Assembly (NCBI RefSeq): GCF_020497125.1
Contig: NC_059089.1
Span: 26,123,282 to 26,187,281 of the forward strand
DNA: 64,000 nt
Reading direction: 5' to 3'
From: Mauremys mutica
Taxonomy: Eukaryota > Chordata > Testudines > Geoemydidae
Positions within the stretch are counted from its first letter, which is position 1, and every line of letters starts with the position of its first letter. Both the position numbers and the translations under genes were made by a program. Under the pieces are notes generated by a model. That model did no database searches, was not told the origin of the DNA, and was given only the letters and a program-made list of their open reading frames with translations. This document shows, one piece after another, positions 1 through 14,400 of the stretch.

Positions 1-3000
1 AACAGTTTTTTTTTAATCCTCAGCTTCTAATTATGGCTTCTCTTTCCTTCTAAAAATGCATTTATCTCTCTCAGTAAAAAGAACAGCAATAATATGTTGA
101 ACAACCCTGAAATAAATTTTGTCATGTAAAAAATTAATTACGCATTCCAAACCTGGTCACTGTAGTCCTCTGGGAATTTCCTCCGCACCTCAGGATCTGT
201 AAATAATTGACAGATAATATTAATTGGCTTTGGATTAGTGAGCAAGCAGAGAATCACACATTAATATTTGATCAGAAGATGATAGCAACCCTGGCAGGGG
301 ATCCAAGGAGGGCAGCTGAGGCTGCAATGTTGATAAGAGCAAGGAAGGACTCTTCAAGGCTCTCCCTTTACCCTCTTTGAGAAAGACAAAAAAGAAATAA
401 AAAGACTCAATGCTACTGTTAACTTTAGGCTGTTACCTAATGCAAAAATCTTACTAGCTGCAAATTGCCAGCTACATCTGTTGCCAGAAAACAGTTTCCA
501 AATGTGCTTTGACTTTTTATTTTTAATCAGATACCTCATTTAGCCAAACTACAGACACTGGGTTGATAAACCTCTATAGGAAACAGTTTTAAGTGGGACC
601 AGATCACAGTTCTTTCAAGGCTGACTCAACTACATAGTGGGAGAGAAAGCACGCTCCTTTGCAAATGTATAACAATATTTATCAACAATTTGAAATAACT
701 AATTAAAGTAGCCGTGAACATCTCTGCTCATTGGAAAACAAATTTTAAATCTTTCACGATAGTACACATCAAGACAAAGGTTTGTCAGTATAAAACAATA
801 TGGTAATGTAACCTAATATGAAGTTATGTTCTATTTAATACAATTAGATTTGTTAAGAAAAAACAAAAAAATCTAGACAAATAATTTATACGACAGCCTA
901 TTTGAAACAGAACTCTTTCAAGGCCATCTGTTTTTCTAAGGAGTATTTCTAAGACTGCCAAGTTCTACATTATCAGTGCAGTCTTTAATTATAAAAATTA
1001 ATAGATAAAAATTAGATACTGTTCAGTGTCTAAAATATCACACCCAGAAAAAAATCTGTTATTTATTCAAAGAAGTTACAAGTATCCTGTATATTTTCTA
1101 ACATTTGTGTGCAATTGTGATCATTTTCAATTGTTTGAAGCTTAGCATGTTGAATACATTGTTACCAGATGCTTGACTTTTTATAAAATGTTTCCACAAG
1201 TTTTGATCATTATGTAGGGAGTAAGGTTTTGTAAACAATCTTTACTGCTCAATTATTGTTATACTGCACTGGAGCTAGGGCTTGAGGGGAAGAGAATCAT
1301 TTTATAACATATACACCATATACTTTTATTTTTAAAATTGGTCCCCACCCTAGATTTCTCACTGGCAAAGTTTGTTTTACTAATGCATTAGTTGATTGGC
1401 TGTTCAATTGCTAACAGATGCAAAATTTTCACAAAGGTAGATTCACTTTTACTAAAGTAATTAAAATACACAGTACTGATATTTTAAGAACAAGTTAACA
1501 ATAACTTCTTATGTTAAATTTTCTACATGGTTAGAAGTTTAGGTAATTTTAATACTTCACTCTGATTTTTATATTTTCAAACCTTTATAGGCAAGAAGAA
1601 TACAAGTACAAATATAATCAATGTGAAATACAAAAAATAAAATAAACTATTAATATAAAAATAACAGAAGATTTCAGGTTCTAATATGTCCTCAGTTTTT
1701 AGGGGAAGTTCTCATGTCCATATATAGATTAATATAAAGTATTGTAAGGGTCCAATCCTTTGAATACCTGTGAATAATGTCACTCACATGAGATTACACA
1801 TACATGTGTGTTTTCAGTATGCTGTATAGAACACAACATCTCCACATCTCACAAATGTGAACACACTATTTATTAGTAGGCTGTAGATGTGACAACCAGA
1901 ATCAAGCAGACTATTATGATGGATATGCTATTTTAAATATTCATAAAAAGGAACTACGTCATTTACATTTAAAGATAAACTTTCAGGAGCTTCTAGAAAT
2001 GCGCTGATGGGGAGGGGAGCCTAATTTGGAACCCAGGGAATTAGACACCTCATAAAATTGGATGAAGGGATAATAGGGGACTAGTATTCTCATTTAAACA
2101 ACAATTTTCAAGTAAAACATGCCATCTTGTTCCCAATTTGAGAAAATTCCCTGTTGAGCATATTTAATTTTTTGCCTTGTCCCGGTTTGTCTGGGGATAT
2201 GTACAAACCTTGCAGACACATTTATCAAAATAAATATTTTTTGGCCTTCATGTTTCCTGAGACGGTTAAAATCACCAAAAGATATAAAGGAATATACTCA
2301 TATAACCCATGGTTTATTACCTTGATTTAAAATTAGGGACCAACGGGTCCTGCCATGTACACAGAAGACCTTTCCACTATCAAGGTGGATCAAACTTTAT
2401 AACCAGCAACATTTCACCCAAAACCCTCATGTCATGTACAATTTCTATTCCACACTTCCTTTAATGGCCACATAGTAAAAGTTATCTGCTCTTTAGCTGG
2501 GTCTCTTGGAAATTCCAAGCCACATTCTCCACTAAAATAATAGTTTAAAAAATTACTAGCCAACCAAAGATTCCAATAATATTTATCAAAATTCATATAT
2601 ATTTCTTACTTCTTGGATGAGATCCTCTACTTAAGCAACTTACTGGTGCAAAGGTCTCAACTAAGCACATACTCATTGTTCAAGAGATTTCACATTCCAC
2701 ATGTTTACATATACCTTGGGAAGCAATTCTGCATCAAAAACCATCCTGCCAACAAACTGAATTACCTTGTATATCAGCAAACATGTTGCTATTATAGGCC
2801 AAGATCTGCCAGCAACTTTCACCTAAGGCACCTGTCATGGAGCAAATAAGATTTTAATGGTTTTTGCTAGTGCTTTGATATCTTAGAGGTTTACTTTAAA
2901 AATGACTAAAGACAACCAAAGATCAATACTCCAGAAACACCAGCCAAGGGATTTTGTAAAGTATCTTAACTTTGTCTGTGGAACAGCATAGGCTTTAAGT

Positions 3001-3796
3001 CTTTACCCTGATATTTGACTTTTACAAAAACCTATACATTTCCCTCCCTGTAAACAATCTTGTTTTCCCTCCCAGAAGTAGTCAGGGGTGTAAGTGGAGG
3101 CATGTTTGCCGAAAAGGCAGCCTACATTTTATGGGGTTCCACACCCAGAAATAGTCCCGGGCCATGGCAAAGTACATGTGACTGGAGACCACAGACAGTG
3201 TTTATTAGCTATAGATGAAATAGTCTTTGCTCTCTAAAATACAGATTTTTAAACAGTTCTCTGTTCCACATACGCACCAAACTGGGGGACAGGGGGAACC
3301 GAATAACATTCTGAGTAGAACAGACCAAGAGTGGAGCTACATTTTTTAAACGTGCCTGTTGAAGTCTGTGTCTCTTTTGATCGGGCTACAAGCTAAATAG
3401 GGTTTGCCAAAATTGTTCACCACCACTCAGAGAAAGCCAGGCTTGAATTTAAATAGCTGCATGTACTTAAAATCCTTGTTCTCACTACATTCTTTGCGCT
3501 GCAGAACGCTAGTACCCTGATGGAACCAGGGGCAGCCATCTCTTGTTGCAGACCTGACAGATTTTAACTAAACACAGATTTTGCCTTCTTGAAACAGTGT
3601 GCCAACCGACACTGAAGTTGATGCATATAAATTGTGTTCTTTTCTCAGAAGATAAATCACCTGATAGATGCAAGAGTACTGCCTGCTGGCCAGTAAAGCC
3701 ACATAAGGGGACTATAATGTGAACTAACCAAAATAGATTACAGTGTTTAATTGTGCATCTTTATAAAAGAGAAAAGTTATTGATTGCCATAAAATA
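1..3796. other. A+T-rich non-coding DNA, nothing recognised
   Basis: I see no gene here. All open frames are short and have no family resemblance. Composition is A+T-rich with scattered homopolymer runs. I recognise no transposon ends. It may be intronic or intergenic. Confidence 0.6.
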
Positions 3797-4081
3797 GGGC
3801 CATATCTACACTATAAACTTCTGCCAGTATAGCTATGTCAACCAGAGGTATGAAGACAGAGCGGTCCCTGAGTGATACAGATATGCCATCCAAACCCCTA
3901 ATCGTAGATGCAGTTATATCAGCAAAAATGTAATTATGTAAGTATCGCTTATTTCATTTGGGATGGTTGGAATAAGTAGAGTTTTGGTGGTATAAGAGTC
4001 ATCCAAAATAGGAGGTGTTTGCAGGTAAAATACACCCATATACCTGTACTGGCAAAGCACTCCTAATGTACACATGGTCCC
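3797..4081. mobile_element. MITE-like DNA transposon with long imperfect terminal inverted repeats
   Basis: The left end reads gggccatatctacact and the right end, read on the other strand, gggaccatgtgtacatt. The complementarity continues inward for about 44 bases at roughly 70 per cent: ctgccagtat on the left matches the complement of the right-hand tgtactggca. The length (285 bp) and the lack of an open frame fit a non-autonomous element moved by a transposase encoded elsewhere. The 3-bp flanks do not match, so the superfamily is open. The 'tctacact' motif is shared with the elements at 43.9 and 53.7 kb. Confidence 0.6.
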
Positions 4082-5865
4082 AGACACATAATGTTGACCT
4101 ATGGAGATCAACAGCAATGGGATTTTACAAAAATCTTTAGGTATATTAGGGATTTAGTCTTTAGGGATAATAAAAAGATTAGAAAAAAAGCAAGTGTAAT
4201 CAACACACAAACAGCATGTTACCTTTGATTTGCTTTGTTTTAAACTATCCAACATACCACATTGATACATGTACTCTCTGGTAACTATTCAAGAATCTCT
4301 GCAAATTGTATTGTATATTCAATAAGGTGAGTAATAAAATATGCAAAAGTTACAAAAACATTGGCAGTGAAGAGTGATTACCAAAATCCATAATTTAAGC
4401 AGCTTCACCAACATAACCTGGGCTCGATTTTTTAAAAGGTCAGGAAAGCAGAACGTTTAAGTACACTCAGCAATCTTCTGTTAAATATCCTGTTCTCTAG
4501 CTTATGATTATTATAATTTTTCATCTCCTATTTATCCAAGACATTTTTTGTTTTTTATTTTCCATAACTTAGGATAAAAAAAATTTACCTAGCTCTTTAA
4601 AGTTATAGGAGGTAAATGCAGAGAACTATTCACTACAAGGCTCTCTGCATCATTTAAGCCCTCAAAGTGGTTAGGAGTGCAAAGGGATCTCTGTACCCTC
4701 TGCATTCTGGCAGGGGACTTTGTGTCAGACCTTAACAGGCTGGTTATTAGAGAGACAAGGCAAGCCAACACAGCACCAAACAGGCTAGAGCAGAAGATAT
4801 GGTTGTTTGGCAGCAACCCAACAGAGGGCTAGTAAATCCGCATTAAGATTTGGAGGCCTAGAAACCTCATAAAAACTATAATATTTCATCTCATTGGCTG
4901 GAATTGCAACCTATGAGAGGTTATGCTGCCACCACACCACCCTTCCCAGTTTGAGGAGGGATCCATCACTCAATCCATTTCCTACACAGGATGTGGGGGG
5001 GGGGGTTGGGGGGGCAGAGTGAGAGGAAAGGAAGAGGGAGGGCATGTGTGAATTTCACCCATAGTGCATAAACTGCATTCACAGGTTATATTACTATATT
5101 TTAGATCACAAAAGTAATTAAGTTCTACATGCTCTGCTAAAATGAGCTCATGAAATGTCTATAAACTAAAAGAAGTTTTGATAACCTAAATAAAGGCTCA
5201 TACAGCCAGTTACCTATAATTAAATAAATTTTACTTAGGTTTTCATGTAAATACAACTTATTTTATACAGTTTACAACAACTCTTATGAATCATACTGCT
5301 GATAATAGGACTGAACCTGCAGAACATTGTCAGACCATTGGTTTCAATGGGAACCAAGGACACTAAACATCTAGCAGGAGGTGCTAAGCACCTTGCAGGC
5401 TCAAGCCCAAGGTCATCAAGAAGCTTGTTAATAAAGATGCTGAAATATAAAGTTCTGTATACAATCTGCTTTGCAGAACACACATCTTAACAGCACCAGC
5501 TTGGCACATGTACAAAACCTGGCAATCAGCAGTTAAGCAAACTACTGTACCTCTATATTCTCTGTCTGGCAGCAATTCACTTGCGTGTCTGTATGTTTTT
5601 ACAAGTATTCCATGTATTACATTACGTCAGCTCCATTGCTCTGAGTTTTAAATGGTCTGGGAACATTTTATTATCCATCCTATATCTTTATTTGGAAAAC
5701 ACCACACACTGGAAAAGAGTACATCGCATTATAGTTCTACTCTAATTCTTTTCTTCACTATACTTCCATCACCATTTGAAAGAAACTTCAACAATGTGCA
5801 GAGATTAAAAGATTGTATTATATGTGCACATACTATGGTGTTCTGACCAGAGAGCCACTTACGGA
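4082..5865. other. A+T-rich non-coding DNA with a poly-G tract
   Basis: No gene or known repeat is recognised. A G-rich tract lies near 4996-5016 (two G runs split by TT) and is followed by purine-rich sequence. Confidence 0.55.
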
Positions 5866-6310
5866 CAGAACAGCAGTTCTCAACCCATGGCCCACATGCA
5901 GCCCAATTAGCACACAGCTGCGGCCCAGCTCAGCTGCGTGCTAAAGGCCGGCCTGTGTGCCGGGGTCCACCAGGTTCCCAGCTGCCTGGCATGGAGGGGT
6001 CCAGGCTGCCTTGCCACCCAGAGCAGTGGGGGTGGGGCTGCTGGCCGGTCCCATGGGCTCGGAGGTCCAGGACAGTCCCCATGGGGTTAGGAGCCCGGGG
6101 TAGCCGCCCAGCCTCGCAAGCTCCAGGGTTCCCGGCAGCCACGCAGTGGGAGTCTGGGATCAGGGGCAGCCGGCCAGCCTCACGGGCTTTGTGGTCTGCA
6201 GCAGATGCACGGCGGGCGTCCGGGGCAGGCAGCTGGTCAGGGGCCGGGCTGCCGCTGCCCTGCAACCCGGCCCCGGATTTAGAAGCAGTGCCCATCATCA
6301 ACTTTTATTT
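5866..6310. repeat. GC-rich interspersed repeat, hAT-like left end
   Basis: The left edge contains cagcagttctcaaccca, which resembles the hAT-type terminus cagtggttctcaacc seen at 32.4 and 54.1 kb. It is followed by 'gcccaattagcacacagctg' and then about 350 bp of G+C-rich sequence that stands out sharply from its A+T-rich surroundings. I could not find a matching right terminus or target duplication. Open frames occur on both strands only because stop codons are rare in GC-rich DNA. Confidence 0.45.
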
Positions 6311-9300
6311 CATCTGTATAAAAATAAATCCCTGTGCATCTTGATAAAATGCACCCTGACACCATGGAACTCCAGAACTAACACAGCCTAACTTAGATAC
6401 AATGATCCTATGGAAATGCCACTTCATAACACTTACTTACTGTCTCTTTTATTCCGTGTTATTACTAACCCTTCTTTCCCAAACTGGCACTTGATTTCCA
6501 GATGGGTAAATATATATAATTCTACAGGAATCTATTTACCACACTACGGATCTACTGAACTACAGTGCTAATACACTATTGCTTTTTTTTTAAATCTTAT
6601 CTTGGACACTAAACACATGACGTATGTACGTGCAGATTAATCCTTTCTGGATTCTATGTATATGAACTCAACATTCAGAATTAAAGGCCTTATTACAAAC
6701 TAATTCCTGCAAAGCAAAGTGAAAACATTATCCAGCATGCCAACCTTCTCTATAGGATCAAAATAGGCCCAGGATGTCTACTGACACATGCAAGGCCCAA
6801 TCCACCATGGACACAGTACCCATAACAGCAAATAGGGAACCAGGTACACACACCAATGCGGGATTCCTCAGATATACATTCACCACTGAGGTCTATTACC
6901 AGCAGTGGTATCAAGTACATCTGATCAAGCAAATATATGAAAATTACCTCTATGCATATAAAGTTAGGGTAACATGAAACTTAGAACACACGGCCTACCG
7001 GCTATTTGTCTTGGGCAATTACCAATAAACAAATAAAATTGGCTGTGCTTTTCCCCACTGTGATTACAGGCAAGGAAAAAAAAGCCTTCCCAATTCAATA
7101 TATGGTAATCACTCCTACTCAATGCTTCCAAGTGAGCATCAATTCAATTAGGAATTCTAACATTTCTCAGTTCTAACCCTGCTCAGGAAGGGACCACTGC
7201 AATCTAAAAACCTGCCTTCAATTAGGGCGGGTGGAATGAATTTACTAGCAGAAGCATGGGAGAGCAGAGATCCTGAAAGCCTTTTATCTAGCCTACAATG
7301 TAGTTATGGCAAATCACGGGTCTGAAGATTTTCAGTGTGCCAGTCACCTACAAATTTACTTGCACCAAATGATTGGGCCTGTGCCAATGAAGGGAACTTA
7401 AAAGGGCATGGGAAAAAAAAATCATCCTCAGAGAGGCACCAAAACAACTAACAACTTCGGTAGGCCTGGAATTCTAGGAATGTTCATGAACACAAATTTT
7501 CACAGATGTCAACGAAATAGGCTGGTAGGATAAGGAAATACGTTTTTTTTTACATATGGACAAAAGTTTCAAGTACACAGCATAGTCAGACGGACAAAGA
7601 TTAAAATTGTGCAGAAAGTGATCAATATTGTCACAATTCCAATGCAGAGTTGAAAATAAAACAAGCCCCCCAGCTTTCCTCTTTCCTATATCTATTCTAC
7701 AGGTTGAAACCACATTTTCATCATACTTCATACCTGTAAGATACCCTGGGTTTCCCCAGTTGAGTTTTAATTAATAGAAAGTACAGTTAGAGAGTTTAGC
7801 CATTATTTACGGGAGAGACACAATAAATTATTTTACACAGACTCCAAAAAGCTGAAATCTGCCTTAGACTTAAAGTTCCTTGAATGGAGCTTAAACATAA
7901 ATTATGGTACACAAAGTTTACAATAGGAAAAAAAAAAGTCTCAATACTTACTGGGCTTTTTTTTAAAAAGCAAATGTTTCCCAGAATATTATTTACAACT
8001 GTAAAGAAGTAATGATGAATTTTTAAAGCTGAGACAAACTTATGAACTAGCTATGTTTTTTCTTTTAAACTAAGGAAGATAAAATAAAGAAGTTTCAGGT
8101 AATTAAAGATTGTATCTACTTATCCCTGGGAATGTTTAAATAAAGATAATATCTGAAAGTTTCTCAGGAATATTAATAATCTGTAAGGTTAAAAGTAGTG
8201 CTACCAGTTGTTAGGGAGTAACACAATTCTGAATGGGAAAGTATACGAATGATACCATTCCAAAATGCGTGTCTGTGTACCAACAGAAAAGATAGAGACT
8301 TCAACTAAGAATGCTGCATTGAGTAAAATGAAAAAAAGGTGGTTCTATTTTCTAGAATTTATATTTGACATTTAAATATTTCCCCCACACCGTAAAATAT
8401 GAATTGCCTGGTAAATTCAGACAAGAGTATTTTCCGAAAGTGAATTACAAAAGTGATGTGTCCCCACCTCACTCCTCTTGCCAGGGGATGCAGTTTACAT
8501 CACAAAAAGCAGCTGCTACCAAATCAAAACATAGTGCCCTGCTATAAACTATTATTTGCATAGAAACCCCATTCCAGGGAAGAACTGATGGGAAAGAATT
8601 GCAATGGACTTAATATGCAAAAATAAGAAAAACAAACACGTAGATCACATGCCTGAAAATAAATAAAAGATTTCTTTACCACTATTTAATTTGTACTGCT
8701 CTTTCACTCAAAGAATTATAGGTGGATACAATAATCCCTCCCCATAGAGCTGAAACACATATTACAATATGTAGTAACAGTGTCTGTCACTGCAAGTGAT
8801 GATCAATTATAAAAAATATTTTTACATTAAGTAAAAAATCGTTTGTTCTCAATGAAGGAATGATACAACTAACTTCCCTGTATTATCTGGATAGTACTCT
8901 AGCTTTTCATCCTATATATGAGTCAATACAAATGTATAGCAGAAAACAGTGTTTCCATATTATATAACAAGGGTTTTAAATTACTAGCATGTTTTATTAA
9001 AATAGATTTTTTCCCCAAAGGAACATATAATATTGCTCTATTAACTATGAATATGATATGAGACACTATATGGTGTACTTAACACCATTTCAGACAAATA
9101 TTTAATATCTTAGTAAATAGGGGACAGTTAAAGACAATCATTGAATACAATTACTACCCTCCCTTACAAAAACTTGTTCAACAAAAAGGCAAAAGCAGGA
9201 CTTCGAAATTAGCTGTAATAATCTCATTGTTCAATTTCATGGAGTTTAAGACACTACCTTCACCCCCCCACAAGCCAAATGTTAATCCATGCTGTAACCT

Positions 9301-11274
9301 GATTTAATTTTCCAGCTGACAGGATGGGAATATGCTACAATGGCAGATCAGTCCACTATGTTTCTTTTACTCTCAGCTATTCCTGCACCATTTCCACACT
9401 TGAGTATGACAATCAAGTGAAGAGCTGTGGTTTTTAAAAAGCAAGTTTAACTATTTCAAAAGACAAGGCTTCTTAAATTTTTTTTTAAACGGCTGTGCAA
9501 ATTATAAAAACAAGAAACATTACTCTCTATGTACATATAGCACAATGGAAACATCTTTCTACAGTTTAATCGGACAAAAAAAATCTCACTGAACTGTGAT
9601 TACTCTAATAAAAAGCAAGCTATTTTAATCTGTTTCAGTGACAAATAACTAAGGTAGATTTGTACTACCTTAATTAGTTAAATACTGATTTTTGCAACTA
9701 CACAAAGATCTGAACGAAATTAGTTACTAACATGCTTTTGGCCCTCCAAGATAAAACAGGACTGCATTTCAGAGTGTAGCAAGTTACATTTTGAGACACA
9801 TCACGTACGATAGTACTTACTGTAGCGTAACAAACAAGGTATTTAAACTTCTTTCGAAATCTGCCAACTCCTCAGTGTGCTCTAATCAGTAAAGATGAAC
9901 ACTTCTACCTGCCCCTAAATTGCTTAAATATAGATAACATATGGGGAGGGGGGAGTGGTGGAACATACAGAAAAAAACAAAACAAAACAAACTCAGCTTA
10001 GAAATTATCTGCCACAAATAACATTTGTTTTCAAGTTGCAAATTCATAAATGCAAAAAAGCATTTATTTAATAGCTCTTTACACTATACAATGCATCCAG
10101 GAAATGTAATAGATAGCTTAAAAACCTAAACAAAATACTATGCTAACAACATGACTACAGCATTTATCTATATTTAAAAATGATAAATACAGCTTCATAA
10201 TACTGGTCATTTCAGAGCATCAAACCACTAAAGCTATGCAGATTGCTACTATCAACACCTATAGTAAGCACATATAGAAAGATTCAATATGTGAAAGTAT
10301 AACCCACCTGAGAGTAGCAAGCAATGGAAGCATTCATGTAACAGATTACTTTTCAAACTAACATTCTATCCTTCAGACATAATCTGCATTTATGTGACTA
10401 TTTATGCATAAATACCAGACACTGACCTATTGTTTTCAGTTGTTATGAATGTAGTACAGTTACCAATTAAGTGAATCAACAAGTACTTAATACATCAGCT
10501 GTTGTACAAATAATGAGACCATTGACATTAATGCAATAAAATCTAGCGGTCGAGGGATTGTGATTTTTTTCTTCAGAAAATGTTGAAAAGTTTTGCCCTG
10601 TGAGTTCATATCCATTGTATTTAATATATAAGCAGCATATAAAGTTTACAATTTGTACCCAAAATAGTGTTACATAAAGACTCAACTAAAATGATCAAGA
10701 AGTGGGAACGATTGAGAACAGAAGTTGTATCAACAGTGAACAGGAAAAAAACCTGCTTGAGGAAAAGGGAGGAAGGAAAAAAAATGAAATTTAAAGGAAG
10801 CGTTCAATAGTAGGCACATATACAATTTCAGTAGCTTTTCAAGCAATTGCTGATCATAGGTTTTATTCCTATTGCATATTAACAGAAAAACAAGATTCTT
10901 TTAGTGTTCAAGTTTAGTTTTGAGCTTAAAATCTTATTTTGCTAAATAAGTAATGTGATTGAAATTGCAACCTCTTCATGACTTTTTACTTAAAATTATA
11001 TATGGTTTCAAGATATGGACCATGTTTTTCCAAACTAAAAACCATTTATATTAGTTAGTATGACCAGGCATAGTGCCAAAATTGACAAGAGAGGTAACAG
11101 TTCTATTATATATAAGTCATCAAAAACACAGTACTATATTTTGCATTATGCCCTCAAGCTAAATTTCAATGGACTTTTTAAAACAAAAAAAACACATTTA
11201 CATCAGTTTTATAATTTTTTTGTATAAACAGTATGTACATACAATGACATTTGTCATCACTTGTTTGGGTATGA
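6311..11274. other. A+T-rich non-coding DNA; one exon-like short tract
   Basis: No recognised gene or transposon. The only coding-like signal is a 33-base stretch at 7703-7735 between a good acceptor (pyrimidine tract ending ctacag) and a donor (gtaaga). It is too short to assign. The rest is homopolymer-rich, low-GC sequence. Confidence 0.5.
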
Positions 11275-11282
11275 CTTATCAC

Positions 11283-11405
11283 TAGGGTTGCCAACCCTCC
11301 AGGATTGCCCTGGAGTCTCCAGGAATTAAAAATCAATCTTTTATTAAAGATTGTGTCATGTGATTAAACCTCCAGGAATACATCCAACTAAAACTTGCAA
11401 CCCTA
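11283..11405. mobile_element. Short non-autonomous hAT-like element with 8-bp target duplication
   Basis: The ends are tagggttgccaaccc on the left and ttgcaaccctac on the right, giving the inverted pair TAGGGTTGC/GCAACCCTA. The flanking 8-mers are cttatcac (11275-11282) and cttgtcac (11406-11413), matching at 7 of 8 positions. The element is 123 bp and has no coding capacity. An 8-bp duplication is typical of the hAT superfamily, so that assignment is an inference from duplication length. The 52.4 kb element shares the TAGGGTTGC terminus. Confidence 0.75.
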
Positions 11406-11413
11406 CTTGTCAC

Positions 11414-14400
11414 ATCAATTCACAGCTGTGCCATTTACATACTATGATATCTTAAAAAATAAGCTATTACATATTGCCAGAATAGGTAACGCTATTGTTC
11501 CTTTCAATTTGATGAAGTAGTTTGTCTCTCTCTCATATACGTTTGCACGCGCACACACACACACACACACCCAGAGGCATGGAGCCAAAACAACAATATT
11601 TTAACTTCTTCTTTTAGCAGTATATAAGTATAACTTCCCATTTCAACCACCATCAAATTATACCACCTACTCTGAACCCAAGGCATTTCCAATGCTCAAC
11701 TAGTGCAACCCAAATTAAGATAAAAACAGCAAGTTCTTAGACAACATTTTTAAAAAAATCAAAATACTCCAATATTATTGTTAAATTAAAATACTTGGGT
11801 TATAGTTATGAATATTATGAAGTGTAGCAAATTAAGTTCGCTTTTCTTTCATTGGGGAGAGTGCATACATATCTGTCTCTCACTTTTTCTACATACTGTC
11901 ATTCATAAGTATGCAATGGTTTTCAAGTCACTGACAAACATTAAGACATGCATCTTATGTCTTGGCTCTCAACTAAATTGAAATCCATGATATTTGCCAT
12001 AATTACAGAATTTCAATAATACACAAGAACTGGCCTCAAACAAAATGGAATAGGAATTTACTTCTACATTGAAAGTACATACTGAGAAAGAGAGAGGCCA
12101 TTAGTCTGACCTTTATCATCATATGGTACTAAGTTATTTCACTTTGTTGCACAAAAACAATTTTAAGGATGACACCAAACTACATACTACCCATTCATGA
12201 TGCTCTTATTTAGATTATGAATAAAAATTGAAAGACATACTTCTGATTTACACGTAAAATTATAAAGGCAAAAGAACACAGGTTTGATCATTTTTGCAGA
12301 CATTACTTTTTTTTAATAATGTTTCCAAAAGCTGTTAAAATTACACAGATTCTCTTTAAGCAAGTACAGGCCTTTGTCAATAGAAAAGGAGAAGGCATGA
12401 TGTTATAGGAAACTACCAGTTCTTTTATACGAGAACTTTCAGAACAAAAATTGCAAAAGCATTCAATAGTCTTATTCGTGGAGTGGAGAACACTTTGGTC
12501 CTGGCACAGACTATCATTTTTTTATCTTTGCAGGTATTCGAAGACAAAGATGAAGAAGAAAGAGCATTGAAGATTGTCTGCATTGGTGGGAAGCTTGCTT
12601 TCAATTGAAGACTATCTGGAGAAGGTCCATAAATCATTCAAGGCTATCACAAGATAACTAAGAACACTCATACTCTCATTTCTTATCTCCTCTGATTGCT
12701 CTGAGAAGCCAAGGCCAGTAAAAAAAGCTTATTGAATGAAGACAGTATTGTCAGTAAATTCCTCCTTCTCACATAGTGACTGCAAAAGATGATGTCTTTC
12801 TGCAGCTAAAGAGATTCAACAAAAGGTTGCCACTCACTCTCAATATGTCAAAGGCTTTTGAGTACAAAGCTAGATCCTCAAGTAAACTTTCCAGCAGATG
12901 AACTAGTTTACCCGCTGGCAATAACATTCTGCCAAGTGTAAATCCCAATTGAGAATCTTCACTGCTTCTAGCAGCAGAACCTGACCTTCCAACCGGGGAC
13001 CCTGCTAAAGCATACTGAGAGCCTTGTGAACAGAATCTGAAAGATGAGGACTTCCAAGCAGAATCAACATTATCTTTGTGGACAAGTGAGAATGAAATTG
13101 CTTAGTTTAACTTAATGGCAAAGAGGGGCTCCCAGTGGCTCGACATTAGGCTGGTTGGTAATTTCAGGCCAGGTAAAGACAAGCTGTTATACCCTTCAGC
13201 TTAAAATTTAGAGAGAGAACTAAACAAGTTGAAGAACAACATTGTTTCTGTTTTCAATATCAACCTAGTGTTTAGAATGAAGTGATTCCTTGTTCTCTCT
13301 ACAGTTCAATGAATAAGATGAATTTTCATCGGGACATCAGTCCTCAACAAGAGCAGGACAAGAATCGCCAGGCAAAAGAGAAGAGATGATTCAATAAAGT
13401 GAAGACATATAGCCAAAGGGTAGGTAAAAAAGAGGGTTGGAAAGATTGGAATCTGTCAGAACAAATTCTTCCACCAGATACAAGATGTCAAGACAGAGAT
13501 CTCTATTTATCCTCAACTATTAGCATCTTCAGTGAGACTGGGAAGATACTGTTTATTTCTTAGTGAAGAAGAGAAGAAGATCTGCAGCCCAGACTGCTTA
13601 AGTTGAAGGTCCACACAGTGTGAAAACTAAATTGACAAAACAATAGAAAAAAAATCACAATCTGTAACTTAACCAAATATAGTACAGTATCAAAAAGTGA
13701 GAAGGTAACATGGTCAATTTCAAGCCACATTTCAGAGAGGTTTTCCATCACATTTGATTGAAGTCTGCAAAGTAACCATCCATTACATGAAAAAAAGATT
13801 TAGTCATAGCCTTAAGTAAATATTAAAATTATGGTTGGTAAATCTTCTTAGTGAACCCTACTGTGCACTTAAACAAACAAACAGTTAGCTTTCATAATCC
13901 TCTGTTCTCCAACTAAGCCAGACAGTCAGCATCAGAGGAAATCTAAGACATCATACAACCTCCTGCCATTTGAGTATACCAATAGCAGATATTCCATTTT
14001 TCAACAGGTTATATTTTTTAAACATTTTTCCCCTCATTTTGTTGGACAGGTTCAATAAATAAGTTATTTATTGTTTAAAACTAGCAAGGAAATACACAGA
14101 AGTTTCTAAAGTCTTTTAATTTAATGCTTAAGAGCATCACAAATCATAAATTCCATAAAGAAAGGAAGAAGCATTTTTTTAAATGTTTTTTACCAAGTTT
14201 TTGTTCATTTCCAGGTTGTCTGTAATAATTACGCAATGAGATTAAATTTAGAGGTTGAACAGACGTATATTCTATAAGTAAGCTTTCCACAGAAAAGTTT
14301 ATTAAAGGAACCTTTTCAATTTCTGTTTGACAAGTATATTTTCTCCTAACCTTCTCATCAGAATATGAAGTTAATGGAGATATATTTTAAGTGTTCAGGC

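Noticed and set aside
5930..6391. Several overlapping open frames of 80-130 codons on both strands
   Set aside because: They coincide with the GC-rich repeat, where stop codons are rare. They overlap in opposite directions and show no family pattern.
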